From Halomonas sp. M4R1S46 (GTDB taxonomy: Bacteria > Pseudomonadota > Gammaproteobacteria > Pseudomonadales > Halomonadaceae), in NCBI RefSeq assembly GCF_025725685.1, contig NZ_CP107008.1:1240001-1304000 (forward strand): 64,000 nt of DNA, given 5' to 3'. This document shows positions 26,479 to 34,313 of the stretch, piece by piece (the stretch's first letter is position 1; every line of letters starts with the position of its first letter). The notes under the pieces are model-generated. The model had not been told where the DNA came from. It was given only the letters and a program-made list of their open reading frames with translations, and did no database searches. The translations under genes and the position numbers were made by a program.

Positions 26479-26841
26479 ATGGCCACCCTCACCGCGGACA
26501 TTCGCGCCACGGCGCGTCGCCCGATGGAGCGCCGCCCGACCCGCTGGTGGTTGGCGGGCCTGCTGGTGGGCTGCCTGTTGCCGGCGGGGCTCGCCCAGCT
26601 GGAGTCGTCGCGCCCCGTCGAGCGTGTCATCCAGATCTGCATCCTGGCCCCCGCGCTGATCCGAGCCAGCTCCCGTCTGCAGGCCCGGCGTCGGGCGCAT
26701 CGCCGCTGGCCCGGGCCTCGCCTGCCCGTGATGGCGGCACGCCCGGGGCGGCCCGTCCTCGGCCGCTGCGTGCCGCGACGGGCCGTGGCCGCCCACGATG
26801 TCCTGTCACGGCGTGGTCCGCCATCCGCTCGTCGAGGTTGA
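26479..26841 (+). CDS. Small ORF before secA with signal-like segment; possible SecM-like leader
   Basis: I do not recognise a family. The 120-residue product has a basic N-terminus, then a hydrophobic stretch (RWWLAGLLVGCLLPAGLAQ, about residues 22-40) like a signal or anchor sequence, and a very Arg/Pro-rich remainder ending LSRRGPPSARRG. It fills the space between dciA and secA and ends 57 bases before secA. Codon third positions are strongly GC, as in real genes here, except for the last dozen codons (TCA CGG CGT GGT CCG CCA). Its SD (AGGGAG, 12 bases away) is weak. Position and design recall SecM, but no homology is claimed. Confidence 0.45.
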   Translation: MATLTADIRATARRPMERRPTRWWLAGLLVGCLLPAGLAQLESSRPVERVIQICILAPALIRASSRLQARRRAHRRWPGPRLPVMAARPGRPVLGRCVPRRAVAAHDVLSRRGPPSARRG

Positions 26842-26892
26842 ACGACGAGAGGCCGGGGAATCCCCGGCAGGATGCCACCCGCAACTTCGGGA
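26828..26892 (+). promoter_or_regulatory. Hairpins in the secA leader, one masking the ribosome-binding site
   Basis: Three stems follow each other: 26828-26834 with 26843-26849 (7 bp, loop containing the stop codon of the upstream ORF), 26852-26858 with 26862-26868 (7 bp, 3-base loop), and 26878-26881 with 26888-26891 (4 bp). The last includes most of the only SD-like element of secA, GGGA at 26889-26892. A ribosome paused at the end of the ORF would melt the first stem. Confidence 0.45.
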
Positions 26893-26898
26893 CCCTTC

Positions 26899-29637
26899 AT
26901 GATCAATAATCTGTTGCGCAAGGTCGTCGGCTCCAAGAACGACCGCGAAGTCAAACGCATGGGCCGCTCCGTGGGCCGTATCACCGCCCTGGAAGGCGAG
27001 CTCGAGAGCCTCGACGATGCCACCCTCAAGGCCCGCACCGCGGCCTTCCGCGAGCGTCTCGACGGCGGCGAGCCCCTCGATGCCCTGCTGCCGGAGGCCT
27101 TCGCCACGGTCCGCGAGGCCGGCAGGCGGGTCATGGGCATGCGCCATTTCGATGTGCAGATGATCGGCGGCATCACCCTTCACGACGGCCGCATCGCCGA
27201 GATGAAGACCGGCGAGGGCAAGACCCTCGTGGCGACCCTGGCGGTCTACCTCAATGCCCTGCCGGGCAAGGGGGTGCACGTGGTCACGGTCAACGATTAC
27301 CTGGCCTGCCGTGACGCCGAGTGGATGCGCCCCCTCTACGAGTTCCTCGGCCTCTCGGTCGGCACCATCTATGCCGGCCAGACGCCCGAGGAGAAGCGCG
27401 CGGCCTACGGCTGCGACATCACCTACGGGACCAACAACGAGTTCGGTTTCGACTACCTGCGCGACAACATGGCCTTCTCGCTGGAGGAGAAGGTCCAGCG
27501 CGGGCTGCACTTCGCCATCGTCGACGAGGTGGACTCCATCCTCATCGACGAGGCGCGCACGCCGCTGGTCATCTCCGGGGCGGTGGACGAGAACACCGAG
27601 CTCTACCGGATCATCGACCGCCTGGCGGTGCACCTGACCCAGTGCACCGACGAGGAGGACCCGGAGAGCGGCGACTTCACCCTCGACGAGAAGCAGAAGC
27701 AGGTGGAACTCACCGAGGGCGGCCACCACCGGGTCGAGGAGCTGCTGCGCGCCGAGGGCCAGCTGGGCGAGGAGGACTCCCTGTACGCGGCCCAGAACCT
27801 CAACCTGCTGCAGCACATGCACTCGGCACTGCGTGCCCGGCACCTCTACCATCGCGACGTGGACTACATCGTCAGCGATGGCCAGGTGGTGATCGTCGAC
27901 GAGCATACCGGCCGTACCATGCCGGGCCGCCGCTGGTCCGAGGGGTTGCACCAGGCGGTGGAGGCCAAGGAAGGCGTGACCGTCCAGCGCGAGAGCCAGA
28001 CGCTGGCGTCCACGACCTTCCAGAACTACTTCCGCCTCTACGAGAAGCTGTCCGGGATGACCGGCACGGCCGATACCGAGGCCTTCGAGTTCCGCCAGAT
28101 CTACGGGCTCGACGTGGTGGTGATCCCCACCAACAAGCCGCTGATCCGTGCCGACCTCAACGACCTCGTCTACCTCACCGCCGAGGAGAAGTTCGAGGCC
28201 ATCATCGAGGACGTCAAGGCACAGACCGAGGCCGGGCGTCCCGTGCTGGTGGGCACGGCCTCCATCGAGACCTCGGAGTACCTGGCCAACCTGATGAAGG
28301 GCGCCGGCCTGGCCTTCAACGTGCTCAATGCCAAGCAGCACCAGAGCGAGGCCGAGATCATTGCCCAGGCCGGGCGGCCCGGGGCCATCACCATCGCCAC
28401 CAACATGGCCGGCCGGGGTACCGATATCGTGCTGGGCGGCAACTGGGAGGCCGAGGCCGCCAAGCTCGAGGCCCCCGACGAGACCCAGGTCGCGCGGCTC
28501 AAGGCCGAGTGGCAGCAGCGTCACGATGCCGTGCTCGAGGCCGGCGGCCTCCATGTGGTCGGCTCCGAGCGCCACGAGTCCCGGCGCATCGACAACCAGC
28601 TGCGTGGCCGGGCCGGCCGCCAGGGCGACCCGGGCTCGACCCGCTTCTTCCTGTCGCTGGAAGACAACCTGATGCGCCTGTTCGGCTCCGACCGGGTGCA
28701 GCGCCTGATGCAGGCGCTGGGGCTGGAGCGTGGCGAGGCCATCGAGCACAAGATGGTCTCCAACGCCGTGGAGCGGGCCCAGAAGAAGGTCGAGGGCCGC
28801 AACTTCGATATCCGCAAGCAGCTGCTCGAGTACGATGACGTGGCCAACGACCAGCGCCGGGTCATCTACGAGCAGCGCAACGATATCCTTGCCGCCGACG
28901 ATGTCTCCGAGAACGTCGCCGGCATCCGCGAGGAGGTCCTGGACGAGGCGATCAGCGAGTTCGTGCCGCCCCAGAGCCTGCCGGAGCAGTGGGACCTGGC
29001 CGGCCTGGAGGCCCACCTCAAGGCCGAGTTCAACCTCGAGGCGCCGGTGGTGGAATGGTCCGAGCAGGATGAGCGCTTCCATGAGGAGCAGCTGCGCGAG
29101 CGCCTGCAGGAGATGCATCGCCGAGTCTACGAGGAGAAGGCCGAGGTCGCCGGTCCCGAGCTGATGCGCCGCTTCGAGAAGCAGGTCATGCTGCAGGTGC
29201 TGGATACCCGCTGGAAGGAGCACCTGCAGTCCATGGATCACCTGCGCCGGGGCATCCACCTGCGCGGCTATGCCCAGAAGAACCCCAAGCAGGAGTACAA
29301 GCGCGAGTCCTTCGAGCTGTTCCAGATGCTGCTCACCAATATCAAGGCCGACGTGACCCGCATCCTCAGCCACGTGAAGGTCCGTCGCCCCGAGGAGGTC
29401 GAGGCCCTGGAGCGGCAGCGCCGCGAGTCGCTGGAGCGCGAGAAGGCGGCGGCCGCCAGCCGTCACGACGCGCCGGCGGCCGCCGCCGAGGAGGAGGGGC
29501 AACCCGCGGCAGCCGCCCCGGCGCCGGGCAGCGATGGTCGGCCCCTGCGCCGTGAGGGACCCAAGGTGGGACGCAACGATCCCTGCCCCTGCGGCTCGGG
29601 CAAGAAGTTCAAGCAGTGCTGCGGCAAGCTCAGCTGA
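26899..29637 (+). CDS. secA: Preprotein translocase ATPase SecA
   Basis: Motor ATPase of the Sec pathway. Start at 26899 (MINNLLRKVVGSKNDREVKRM) matches SecA N-termini; an in-frame ATG at 26872 is possible but lacks SD. Walker A is MKTGEGKTLVA, DEVDSILIDEARTPLVIS holds Walker B, and TNMAGRGTDIVLGGN and RGRAGRQGDPGSTRFFLS mark the second motor domain. The C-terminus carries the zinc and SecB-binding motif CPCGSGKKFKQCCGK after an Ala/Pro linker. It has 912 residues, as expected. Confidence 0.98.
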   Translation: MINNLLRKVVGSKNDREVKRMGRSVGRITALEGELESLDDATLKARTAAFRERLDGGEPLDALLPEAFATVREAGRRVMGMRHFDVQMIGGITLHDGRIAEMKTGEGKTLVATLAVYLNALPGKGVHVVTVNDYLACRDAEWMRPLYEFLGLSVGTIYAGQTPEEKRAAYGCDITYGTNNEFGFDYLRDNMAFSLEEKVQRGLHFAIVDEVDSILIDEARTPLVISGAVDENTELYRIIDRLAVHLTQCTDEEDPESGDFTLDEKQKQVELTEGGHHRVEELLRAEGQLGEEDSLYAAQNLNLLQHMHSALRARHLYHRDVDYIVSDGQVVIVDEHTGRTMPGRRWSEGLHQAVEAKEGVTVQRESQTLASTTFQNYFRLYEKLSGMTGTADTEAFEFRQIYGLDVVVIPTNKPLIRADLNDLVYLTAEEKFEAIIEDVKAQTEAGRPVLVGTASIETSEYLANLMKGAGLAFNVLNAKQHQSEAEIIAQAGRPGAITIATNMAGRGTDIVLGGNWEAEAAKLEAPDETQVARLKAEWQQRHDAVLEAGGLHVVGSERHESRRIDNQLRGRAGRQGDPGSTRFFLSLEDNLMRLFGSDRVQRLMQALGLERGEAIEHKMVSNAVERAQKKVEGRNFDIRKQLLEYDDVANDQRRVIYEQRNDILAADDVSENVAGIREEVLDEAISEFVPPQSLPEQWDLAGLEAHLKAEFNLEAPVVEWSEQDERFHEEQLRERLQEMHRRVYEEKAEVAGPELMRRFEKQVMLQVLDTRWKEHLQSMDHLRRGIHLRGYAQKNPKQEYKRESFELFQMLLTNIKADVTRILSHVKVRRPEEVEALERQRRESLEREKAAAASRHDAPAAAAEEEGQPAAAAPAPGSDGRPLRREGPKVGRNDPCPCGSGKKFKQCCGKLS

Positions 29638-29696
29638 CGACGGACTACGGGCGACGGGTCAGATGTTGCGAGCCGTGAGTAGCAGGACACCCTGCT

Positions 29697-29752
29697 GCTC
29701 GACGCTCGACGCTCGACGCTCGACGCTCGAAGCTCGAAGCTCGAAGCTCGAA
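29697..29752. repeat. Heptamer array, four GCTCGAC then four GCTCGAA
   Basis: Eight tandem heptamers lie between secA and argJ. The first four are GCTCGAC (29697-29724), the last four GCTCGAA (29725-29752), which is the reverse complement of the CTTCGAG unit in another register. The array ends 24 bases before the argJ ATG and 12 before its SD. The rest of the secA-argJ gap (29638-29696) shows nothing else I can name. Confidence 0.95.
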
Positions 29753-29776
29753 CCGATTTCAGACAGGAGACAGACG

Positions 29777-31006
29777 ATGGCAGTGGGTCAAGCAAGCTTT
29801 CCGGACATGCCGAGGATCGAGGGGCTGCGCCTGGGCACGGCCCGTGCCGGCATCAAGACCGCCGATCGCCGGGACCTGGTGGTGATCGAGGTGCCCGAGG
29901 GGGCCGCCGTGGCGGGCAGCTTCACCCGCAACGCCTTCTGTGCGGCCCCGGTGACGGTGGCGCGCGAGCACCTGGACGCCTGCACCACCCGTGGCCAGGC
30001 TCCCCGCTACCTGGTGATCAACACCGGCAATGCCAATGCCGGCACCGGCGAGACCGGCCTGCGCGATGCCCGGGCCACCTGCACCGAACTGGCGCGTCTC
30101 GCCGGCGTGCCCGAGAATGCGGTGCTGCCGTTCTCCACCGGGGTGATCGGGGAGACCCTGCCCATGGCACGGCTGCTCGGCGGGTTGCCCGAGGCGCTGA
30201 GGTCCCTGGACGAGGGGGCTGCCGGCTGGGCCGCGGCCGGTGAAGGCATCCTCACCACTGATACCCGCCCCAAGGGGGCCAGCGTGACCGTGCCGCTGGG
30301 CGACGAGACGGTGACCATCAACGGCATCAGCAAGGGCTCGGGCATGATCAAGCCCAACATGGCCACCATGCTGGCCTTCGTGGCCACCGATGCGGCCATC
30401 GAGCCGAGGGTGCTGGAGACCCTGCTGCAGGAGAGCGTGGCGCGCTCCTTCAATTGCATCACGGTGGATGGCGACACCTCCACCAATGATGCCTGCATGC
30501 TGATCAGCACCGGGCGCGGGGCCGCGGTGGCCGACGAGGAACGCCTGGCGGTGTTCCGCGACGCCCTGCAGCGGGTGATGACCGAGCTGGCCCAGGCCAT
30601 CGTCCGCGACGGCGAGGGCGCCACCAAGTTCGTCAGCCTGCAGGTGGACGGGGCGGTGACCCGGCGGGAGGCCCTGGATGTGGCCTTCACCGTGGCGCAT
30701 TCGCCGCTGGTCAAGACCGCCCTGGCCGCCAGCGATGCCAACTGGGGACGCATTCTCGCCGCCGTCGGCCGCGCCCCGCTGGAAGGCTTCGACGTGTCCC
30801 GGGTGACCATCGATCTCGGTGACGTGCGCCTGGTCGAGCAGGGTGGGCGAGCCGCCGGCTACACGGAGGAGGCCGGCAGCACGGTGATGGCCCGGGACGA
30901 GATCGCCATTCGCATCGGCCTGGGGCGCGGCGAGGAGCACGCCACCGTGTGGACCACGGACCTGACCCGGGAATACGTCGCCATCAATGCCGACTATCGC
31001 AGCTGA
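29777..31006 (+). CDS. argJ: Glutamate N-acetyltransferase / ornithine acetyltransferase
   Basis: Bifunctional enzyme of the cyclic arginine pathway that moves acetyl from N-acetylornithine to glutamate. Start at 29777 with AGGAGA 6 bases upstream. The precursor cleaves itself before the catalytic threonine of the conserved KPNMATMLAF segment (about residue 196), giving alpha and beta chains. Other blocks are KTADRRDLVVIEVPEGAAVAG near the N-terminus and NTGNANAGTG. The C-terminus VWTTDLTREYVAINADYRS is typical. Length is 409 residues. Confidence 0.96.
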   Translation: MAVGQASFPDMPRIEGLRLGTARAGIKTADRRDLVVIEVPEGAAVAGSFTRNAFCAAPVTVAREHLDACTTRGQAPRYLVINTGNANAGTGETGLRDARATCTELARLAGVPENAVLPFSTGVIGETLPMARLLGGLPEALRSLDEGAAGWAAAGEGILTTDTRPKGASVTVPLGDETVTINGISKGSGMIKPNMATMLAFVATDAAIEPRVLETLLQESVARSFNCITVDGDTSTNDACMLISTGRGAAVADEERLAVFRDALQRVMTELAQAIVRDGEGATKFVSLQVDGAVTRREALDVAFTVAHSPLVKTALAASDANWGRILAAVGRAPLEGFDVSRVTIDLGDVRLVEQGGRAAGYTEEAGSTVMARDEIAIRIGLGRGEEHATVWTTDLTREYVAINADYRS

Positions 31007-31092
31007 CCCCACCGAGGGGTGGCGCCAGGCCGGTCGGAGTCAGTAGAGCAATCCCCCGCACCGCCGAGTGCGTGGACAAGTTGGAAAGGTGA

Positions 31093-32049
31093 ATGAACGC
31101 AATGGTGAAGAGAAGGGTGCACGTGGCGGCTGCCGCCATCATCAGTGCCGACGGTCGTGAGGTGCTGCTCGCCCGGCGTCCGTCCAGCGTGGATCACGGC
31201 GGCCTGTGGGAATTCCCCGGCGGCAAGCTGGCACCCTACGAGACGGGGCTCGAGGCCCTGAAGCGCGAACTCCACGAGGAGCTGGGCGTGGAGATCCGGC
31301 GCGCCCAGCCGCTCATCCGCATCCATCACGAGTACTCCGACAAGCACATCCTGCTCGATGTCTGGCAGGTGCATGACTTCGCCGGCGAGCCCTTCGGCCG
31401 CGAGGGGCAGGCGGTGCGCTGGGTGCCCATGGACGAGCTGGTCAACTACCCGTTCCCGGCGGCCAACCTGCCGATCCTGCGGGCGGTGATGCTCCCCACC
31501 GAGTACCTGATTACCGGGGAGGAGGGCGATGAGGCCGGCTTCCAGGGGCGCCTGGAGCGGGCCCTGACCGAGGATGGCGTCCGCCTGGTGCAACTGCGTG
31601 CCAAGGGGCTGTCGCGGGGCGACTACCTGGCCCGTGCCGAACAGGCCCTGGCGCTGTGCCGCCGCCACGAGGCGCGGCTGGTGCTGAACGGCGAGCCGGA
31701 GCTGCTGGATGGCCTGGACGCCGACGGCATCCACCTGACCAGTGAGCGGCTGATGAGCCTCGATCGGCGTCCCGTGCCCGAGGGCAAGTGGCTGTCCGCC
31801 TCCACCCATGACCGCGCCCAGCTGGTCCAGGCCCATCGCATCGGCTGTGACTTCGTCACCCTCTCGCCGCTGCGCACCACGCCCTCGCACCCGGAAGTGG
31901 CGCCGATCGGCTGGCACGACTTCCAGCAACTGGTCGAGCATGCCGGGATGCCGGTCTTCGCGCTGGGCGGCATGACCCGCTTCGACGCCAACCATGCCCG
32001 GGCCGTGGGGGCCCAGGGGATCGCCTCGATCCGCGACTTCTGGAAATGA
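31093..32049 (+). CDS. Nudix hydrolase fused to thiamine-phosphate-synthase-like domain
   Basis: Two-domain protein of 318 residues. Residues about 4-135 are a MutT-type Nudix domain with the box GGKLAPYETG plus LKRELHEELGV, likely to hydrolyse oxidised or other nucleoside triphosphates. Residues about 155-315 form a TIM-barrel domain like thiamine-phosphate synthase or TenI (VRLVQLRAKG..GIHLTSERL, ASTHDRAQL, FALGGMTRFDA). The fusion also occurs in pseudomonads next to argJ. The thiamine-phosphate-synthase half lacks the full phosphate-binding set seen in ThiE, so its activity is uncertain. In-frame ATG at 31102 is an alternative start. Confidence 0.92.
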   Translation: MNAMVKRRVHVAAAAIISADGREVLLARRPSSVDHGGLWEFPGGKLAPYETGLEALKRELHEELGVEIRRAQPLIRIHHEYSDKHILLDVWQVHDFAGEPFGREGQAVRWVPMDELVNYPFPAANLPILRAVMLPTEYLITGEEGDEAGFQGRLERALTEDGVRLVQLRAKGLSRGDYLARAEQALALCRRHEARLVLNGEPELLDGLDADGIHLTSERLMSLDRRPVPEGKWLSASTHDRAQLVQAHRIGCDFVTLSPLRTTPSHPEVAPIGWHDFQQLVEHAGMPVFALGGMTRFDANHARAVGAQGIASIRDFWK

Positions 32050-32095
32050 AGCTTTAGTCTGGAAGAGCGCCGCTTCGCGGCTGGAGGCTGGAAGT

Positions 32096-32133
32096 AAGAC
32101 CCCCGCGGGCCGAGCCCGTGGGGGTCTTGGTTT
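32096..32133. terminator. Intrinsic terminator between the Nudix gene and aguB
   Basis: A 15-bp stem (32096-32110 with 32114-32128, one G-U pair) with a 3-base loop is followed by GGTTTT. It is placed between convergent genes. Degenerate heptamers (CTGGAAG, CTTCGCG, GCTGGAG) precede it at 32060-32094. Confidence 0.9.
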
Positions 32134-32153
32134 TCATGTGGTCATTATCCTGA

Positions 32154-32195
32154 CTTCGAGCTTCGAGCTTCGAGCTTCGAGCTTCGAGCTTCGAG
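32154..32195. repeat. Six perfect CTTCGAG heptamers
   Basis: Six uninterrupted copies lie 20 bases after the terminator and 5 bases before the aguB stop codon (32201-32203, minus). This is the same arrangement as at lpxC/dciA: degenerate heptamers, terminator, perfect array, stop codon of the convergent gene. Confidence 0.96.
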
Positions 32196-32200
32196 TGTGC

Positions 32201-33103
32201 TCAGTCGCGATAGCGCCGGGTCAGGTCGCCATAGGCATCGATGCGACGATCCCTGAGGTAGGGCCAGATGCGCCGCACGTCCTCGCCACGGTCCAGGTCC
32301 AGGGTCACCAGCAGGCGCTCGGCCTCGCCGCCGGCATGGGCCAGCAGCTCGCCCTGCGGGCCGCAGATGAAGCTGCCGCCCCAGAAGTCGATGCCGGGGC
32401 TGACCCCGGAAGGGTCGGGCTCATGGCCGACCCGGTTGGCCACCACCACCGGCAGGCCGTTGGCCACCGCGTGGCTGCGCTGGATCAGCGTCCAGGCCTC
32501 CTTCTGGCGGGCCTTCTCGTCGTCGTCGTCGGGCGGATGCCAGCCGATGGCGGTAGGGTAGAGCAGCAGTTCCGCGCCGGCCATGGCCATCAGCCGCGCG
32601 GCCTCCGGGTACCACTGGTCCCAGCACACCAGCACGCCGAGCCGTCCCACCGAGGTGTCGATGGGCTGGAAGCCCTGGCCGCGGGCGTCGTCGTGGTCGC
32701 CGGGCGTGAAGTAGAACTTTTCGAAGAAGCCCGGGTCGTCGGGGATGTGCATCTTGCGGTAGTGGCCGACCCGGGCCCGCTCGCGATCGTAGACCACGGC
32801 GGTGTTGTGATAGACACCGGCGGCGCGTCGCTCGAACAGCGAGCCCATCAGCACGATGCCGAGTTCCGCCGCCAGGCCTGCCAGGTGGCGGCCGGTGGGG
32901 CCGTCCAGGGGCTCGGCCAGGTCGAAGACCTCGACGGCCTCGTGCTGGCAGAAGTAGTGGGTGGCGTGCAACTCCTGCAGCACCACCAGCTCGGCGCCGG
33001 CGGCGGCGAGCTCGCGGATGCCGGCTTCGCTCTCGGCCAGGCTCCGGGCCTTGTCGGGCCAGGCCGACTGCTGGACCAGTCCGACCTTGAGGGTGCGGGT
33101 CAT
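32201..33103 (-). CDS. aguB: N-carbamoylputrescine amidase
   Basis: Nitrilase-superfamily hydrolase that converts N-carbamoylputrescine to putrescine, CO2 and ammonia, the last step from agmatine. The catalytic Glu-Lys-Cys triad can be placed: LVVLQELHATHYFC (Glu), YRKMHIPDDPGFFEKFYFTPG (Lys) and VGRLGVLVCWDQWYPEAAR (Cys). Length is 300 residues. Start at 33103 has AAGGAG 9 bases upstream and overlaps the aguA stop by four bases, which ties the two into one operon. Confidence 0.95.
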   Translation of the reverse strand: MTRTLKVGLVQQSAWPDKARSLAESEAGIRELAAAGAELVVLQELHATHYFCQHEAVEVFDLAEPLDGPTGRHLAGLAAELGIVLMGSLFERRAAGVYHNTAVVYDRERARVGHYRKMHIPDDPGFFEKFYFTPGDHDDARGQGFQPIDTSVGRLGVLVCWDQWYPEAARLMAMAGAELLLYPTAIGWHPPDDDDEKARQKEAWTLIQRSHAVANGLPVVVANRVGHEPDPSGVSPGIDFWGGSFICGPQGELLAHAGGEAERLLVTLDLDRGEDVRRIWPYLRDRRIDAYGDLTRRYRD

Positions 33104-34191
33104 GGGCTCTCTCCTTCGGCGGGAACGGGGGCCGGGGCCAGGGTGCCCCGGGGCAGCTGCATGGTCAGGCAGTGCAGGCTGCCGTGCTGGCGGATGACGG
33201 TCGTGCAGTCGATGGGCACGACGTCGCGGTCCGGGAAGGCGCCGGCCAGGGCCTCGAGGGCCCGGTGGTCGGCGGGGTCGCCGTAGACCGGCACCAGCAC
33301 GGCCCCGTTGATGATCAGGAAGTTGGCGTAGGTGGCCGGCAGCCGGTGGCCATCCTCGGGATCGCGGCAGGGGCGTGGCCAGGGCAGCGGCACCAGCCGG
33401 TAGGGCGTGCCGTCCGCGCGGCGCAGGGACTGCAGCTCGGCCTCCATGGCGGCCAGCGCCGGGTAGTGGGGGTCGGTGGGGTCGTCGCAGCGCACGTAGG
33501 CGATGGTGGTCGGGTCGCAGAAGCGGGCCAGGGTATCCACATGGCTGTCGGTGTCGTCGCCCTCCAGGTGGCCGTGGGCGAGCCACAGCACTCGGGAGAC
33601 GCCGAGGTCCGCCGCGAGCCGGGCCTCGATGGCGGCACGGTCGAGGCCGGGGTTGCGGTTGTCGTTGAGCAGGCAGGCCTCGGTGGTGAGCAGGGTGCCC
33701 TCGCCGTCGGTGTCGATGGCCCCGCCTTCCAGCACCAGGTCGCGGGAGACCCGGGGGCAGGCGAAGGCACCGGCCTCGGCCAGGCGGCGGGTCAGGCTGT
33801 CGTCGCGTCCGGCGGCGAACTTGCCGCCCCAGCCGGTGAAGACATAGTCCAGCAGCCGGGGGGCGCCGTCCCGCATCACGGTGATCGGGCCATGGTCCCG
33901 GGCCCAGGTGTCGTCGGCCTCGGCGACCACCAGCCGCAGGCGCCCGGCGGGCAGGCCGCGTCGGGCGAACCCCTCGCCCAGCCGCGCGCGGGTCGCCGCG
34001 TCGGGCACGGCGATCAGTACCGTCTGGTAGCGGCCGATGGCCATCACCAGGCTCTCGAGGGTGGCCTCGATACGCTCCATCAGGGGCGCCCAGTCGCTGG
34101 CGGGGCCGGGCCAGGTGAGTTGCACGGCATCCTGGGGGGCCCATTCGGGCAGCAGGCGATTGGCCATCGGCGGGGTCTCGTCGCGTGTCAT
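33100..34191 (-). CDS. aguA: Agmatine deiminase
   Basis: Hydrolyses agmatine to N-carbamoylputrescine and ammonia, feeding AguB. It belongs to the guanidine-modifying Porphyromonas-type peptidylarginine deiminase family. Visible motifs: TWARDHGPITVM near residue 100 (substrate and Asp/His residues), LEGGAIDTDGEGTLLTTEAC, GHLEGDDTDSHVDTLARFCD with the catalytic His, and HGSLHCLTMQLPRG with the catalytic Cys near the end. Two starts are possible, 34191 (363 residues) and 34167 (MANRLLPEWAPQ, 355 residues); neither has a strong SD. Confidence 0.93.
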   Translation of the reverse strand: MTRDETPPMANRLLPEWAPQDAVQLTWPGPASDWAPLMERIEATLESLVMAIGRYQTVLIAVPDAATRARLGEGFARRGLPAGRLRLVVAEADDTWARDHGPITVMRDGAPRLLDYVFTGWGGKFAAGRDDSLTRRLAEAGAFACPRVSRDLVLEGGAIDTDGEGTLLTTEACLLNDNRNPGLDRAAIEARLAADLGVSRVLWLAHGHLEGDDTDSHVDTLARFCDPTTIAYVRCDDPTDPHYPALAAMEAELQSLRRADGTPYRLVPLPWPRPCRDPEDGHRLPATYANFLIINGAVLVPVYGDPADHRALEALAGAFPDRDVVPIDCTTVIRQHGSLHCLTMQLPRGTLAPAPVPAEGESP

Positions 34192-34313
34192 GAAAGGCGC
34201 GAATTTAGGCCGGCGGGGCGGATGATGCAAGGATCGCGCAAATCTGCCCCGACGGCGATGCAGTGCCTGGCAAAAAACCGTACCATGAGCGCCCGCCGAC
34301 AAGGAACGCTCAT

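Noticed and set aside
26872..26898. Start of secA at the upstream in-frame ATG
   Set aside because: It would add nine residues (MPPATSGPF) not found in SecA N-termini, and has no SD of its own.
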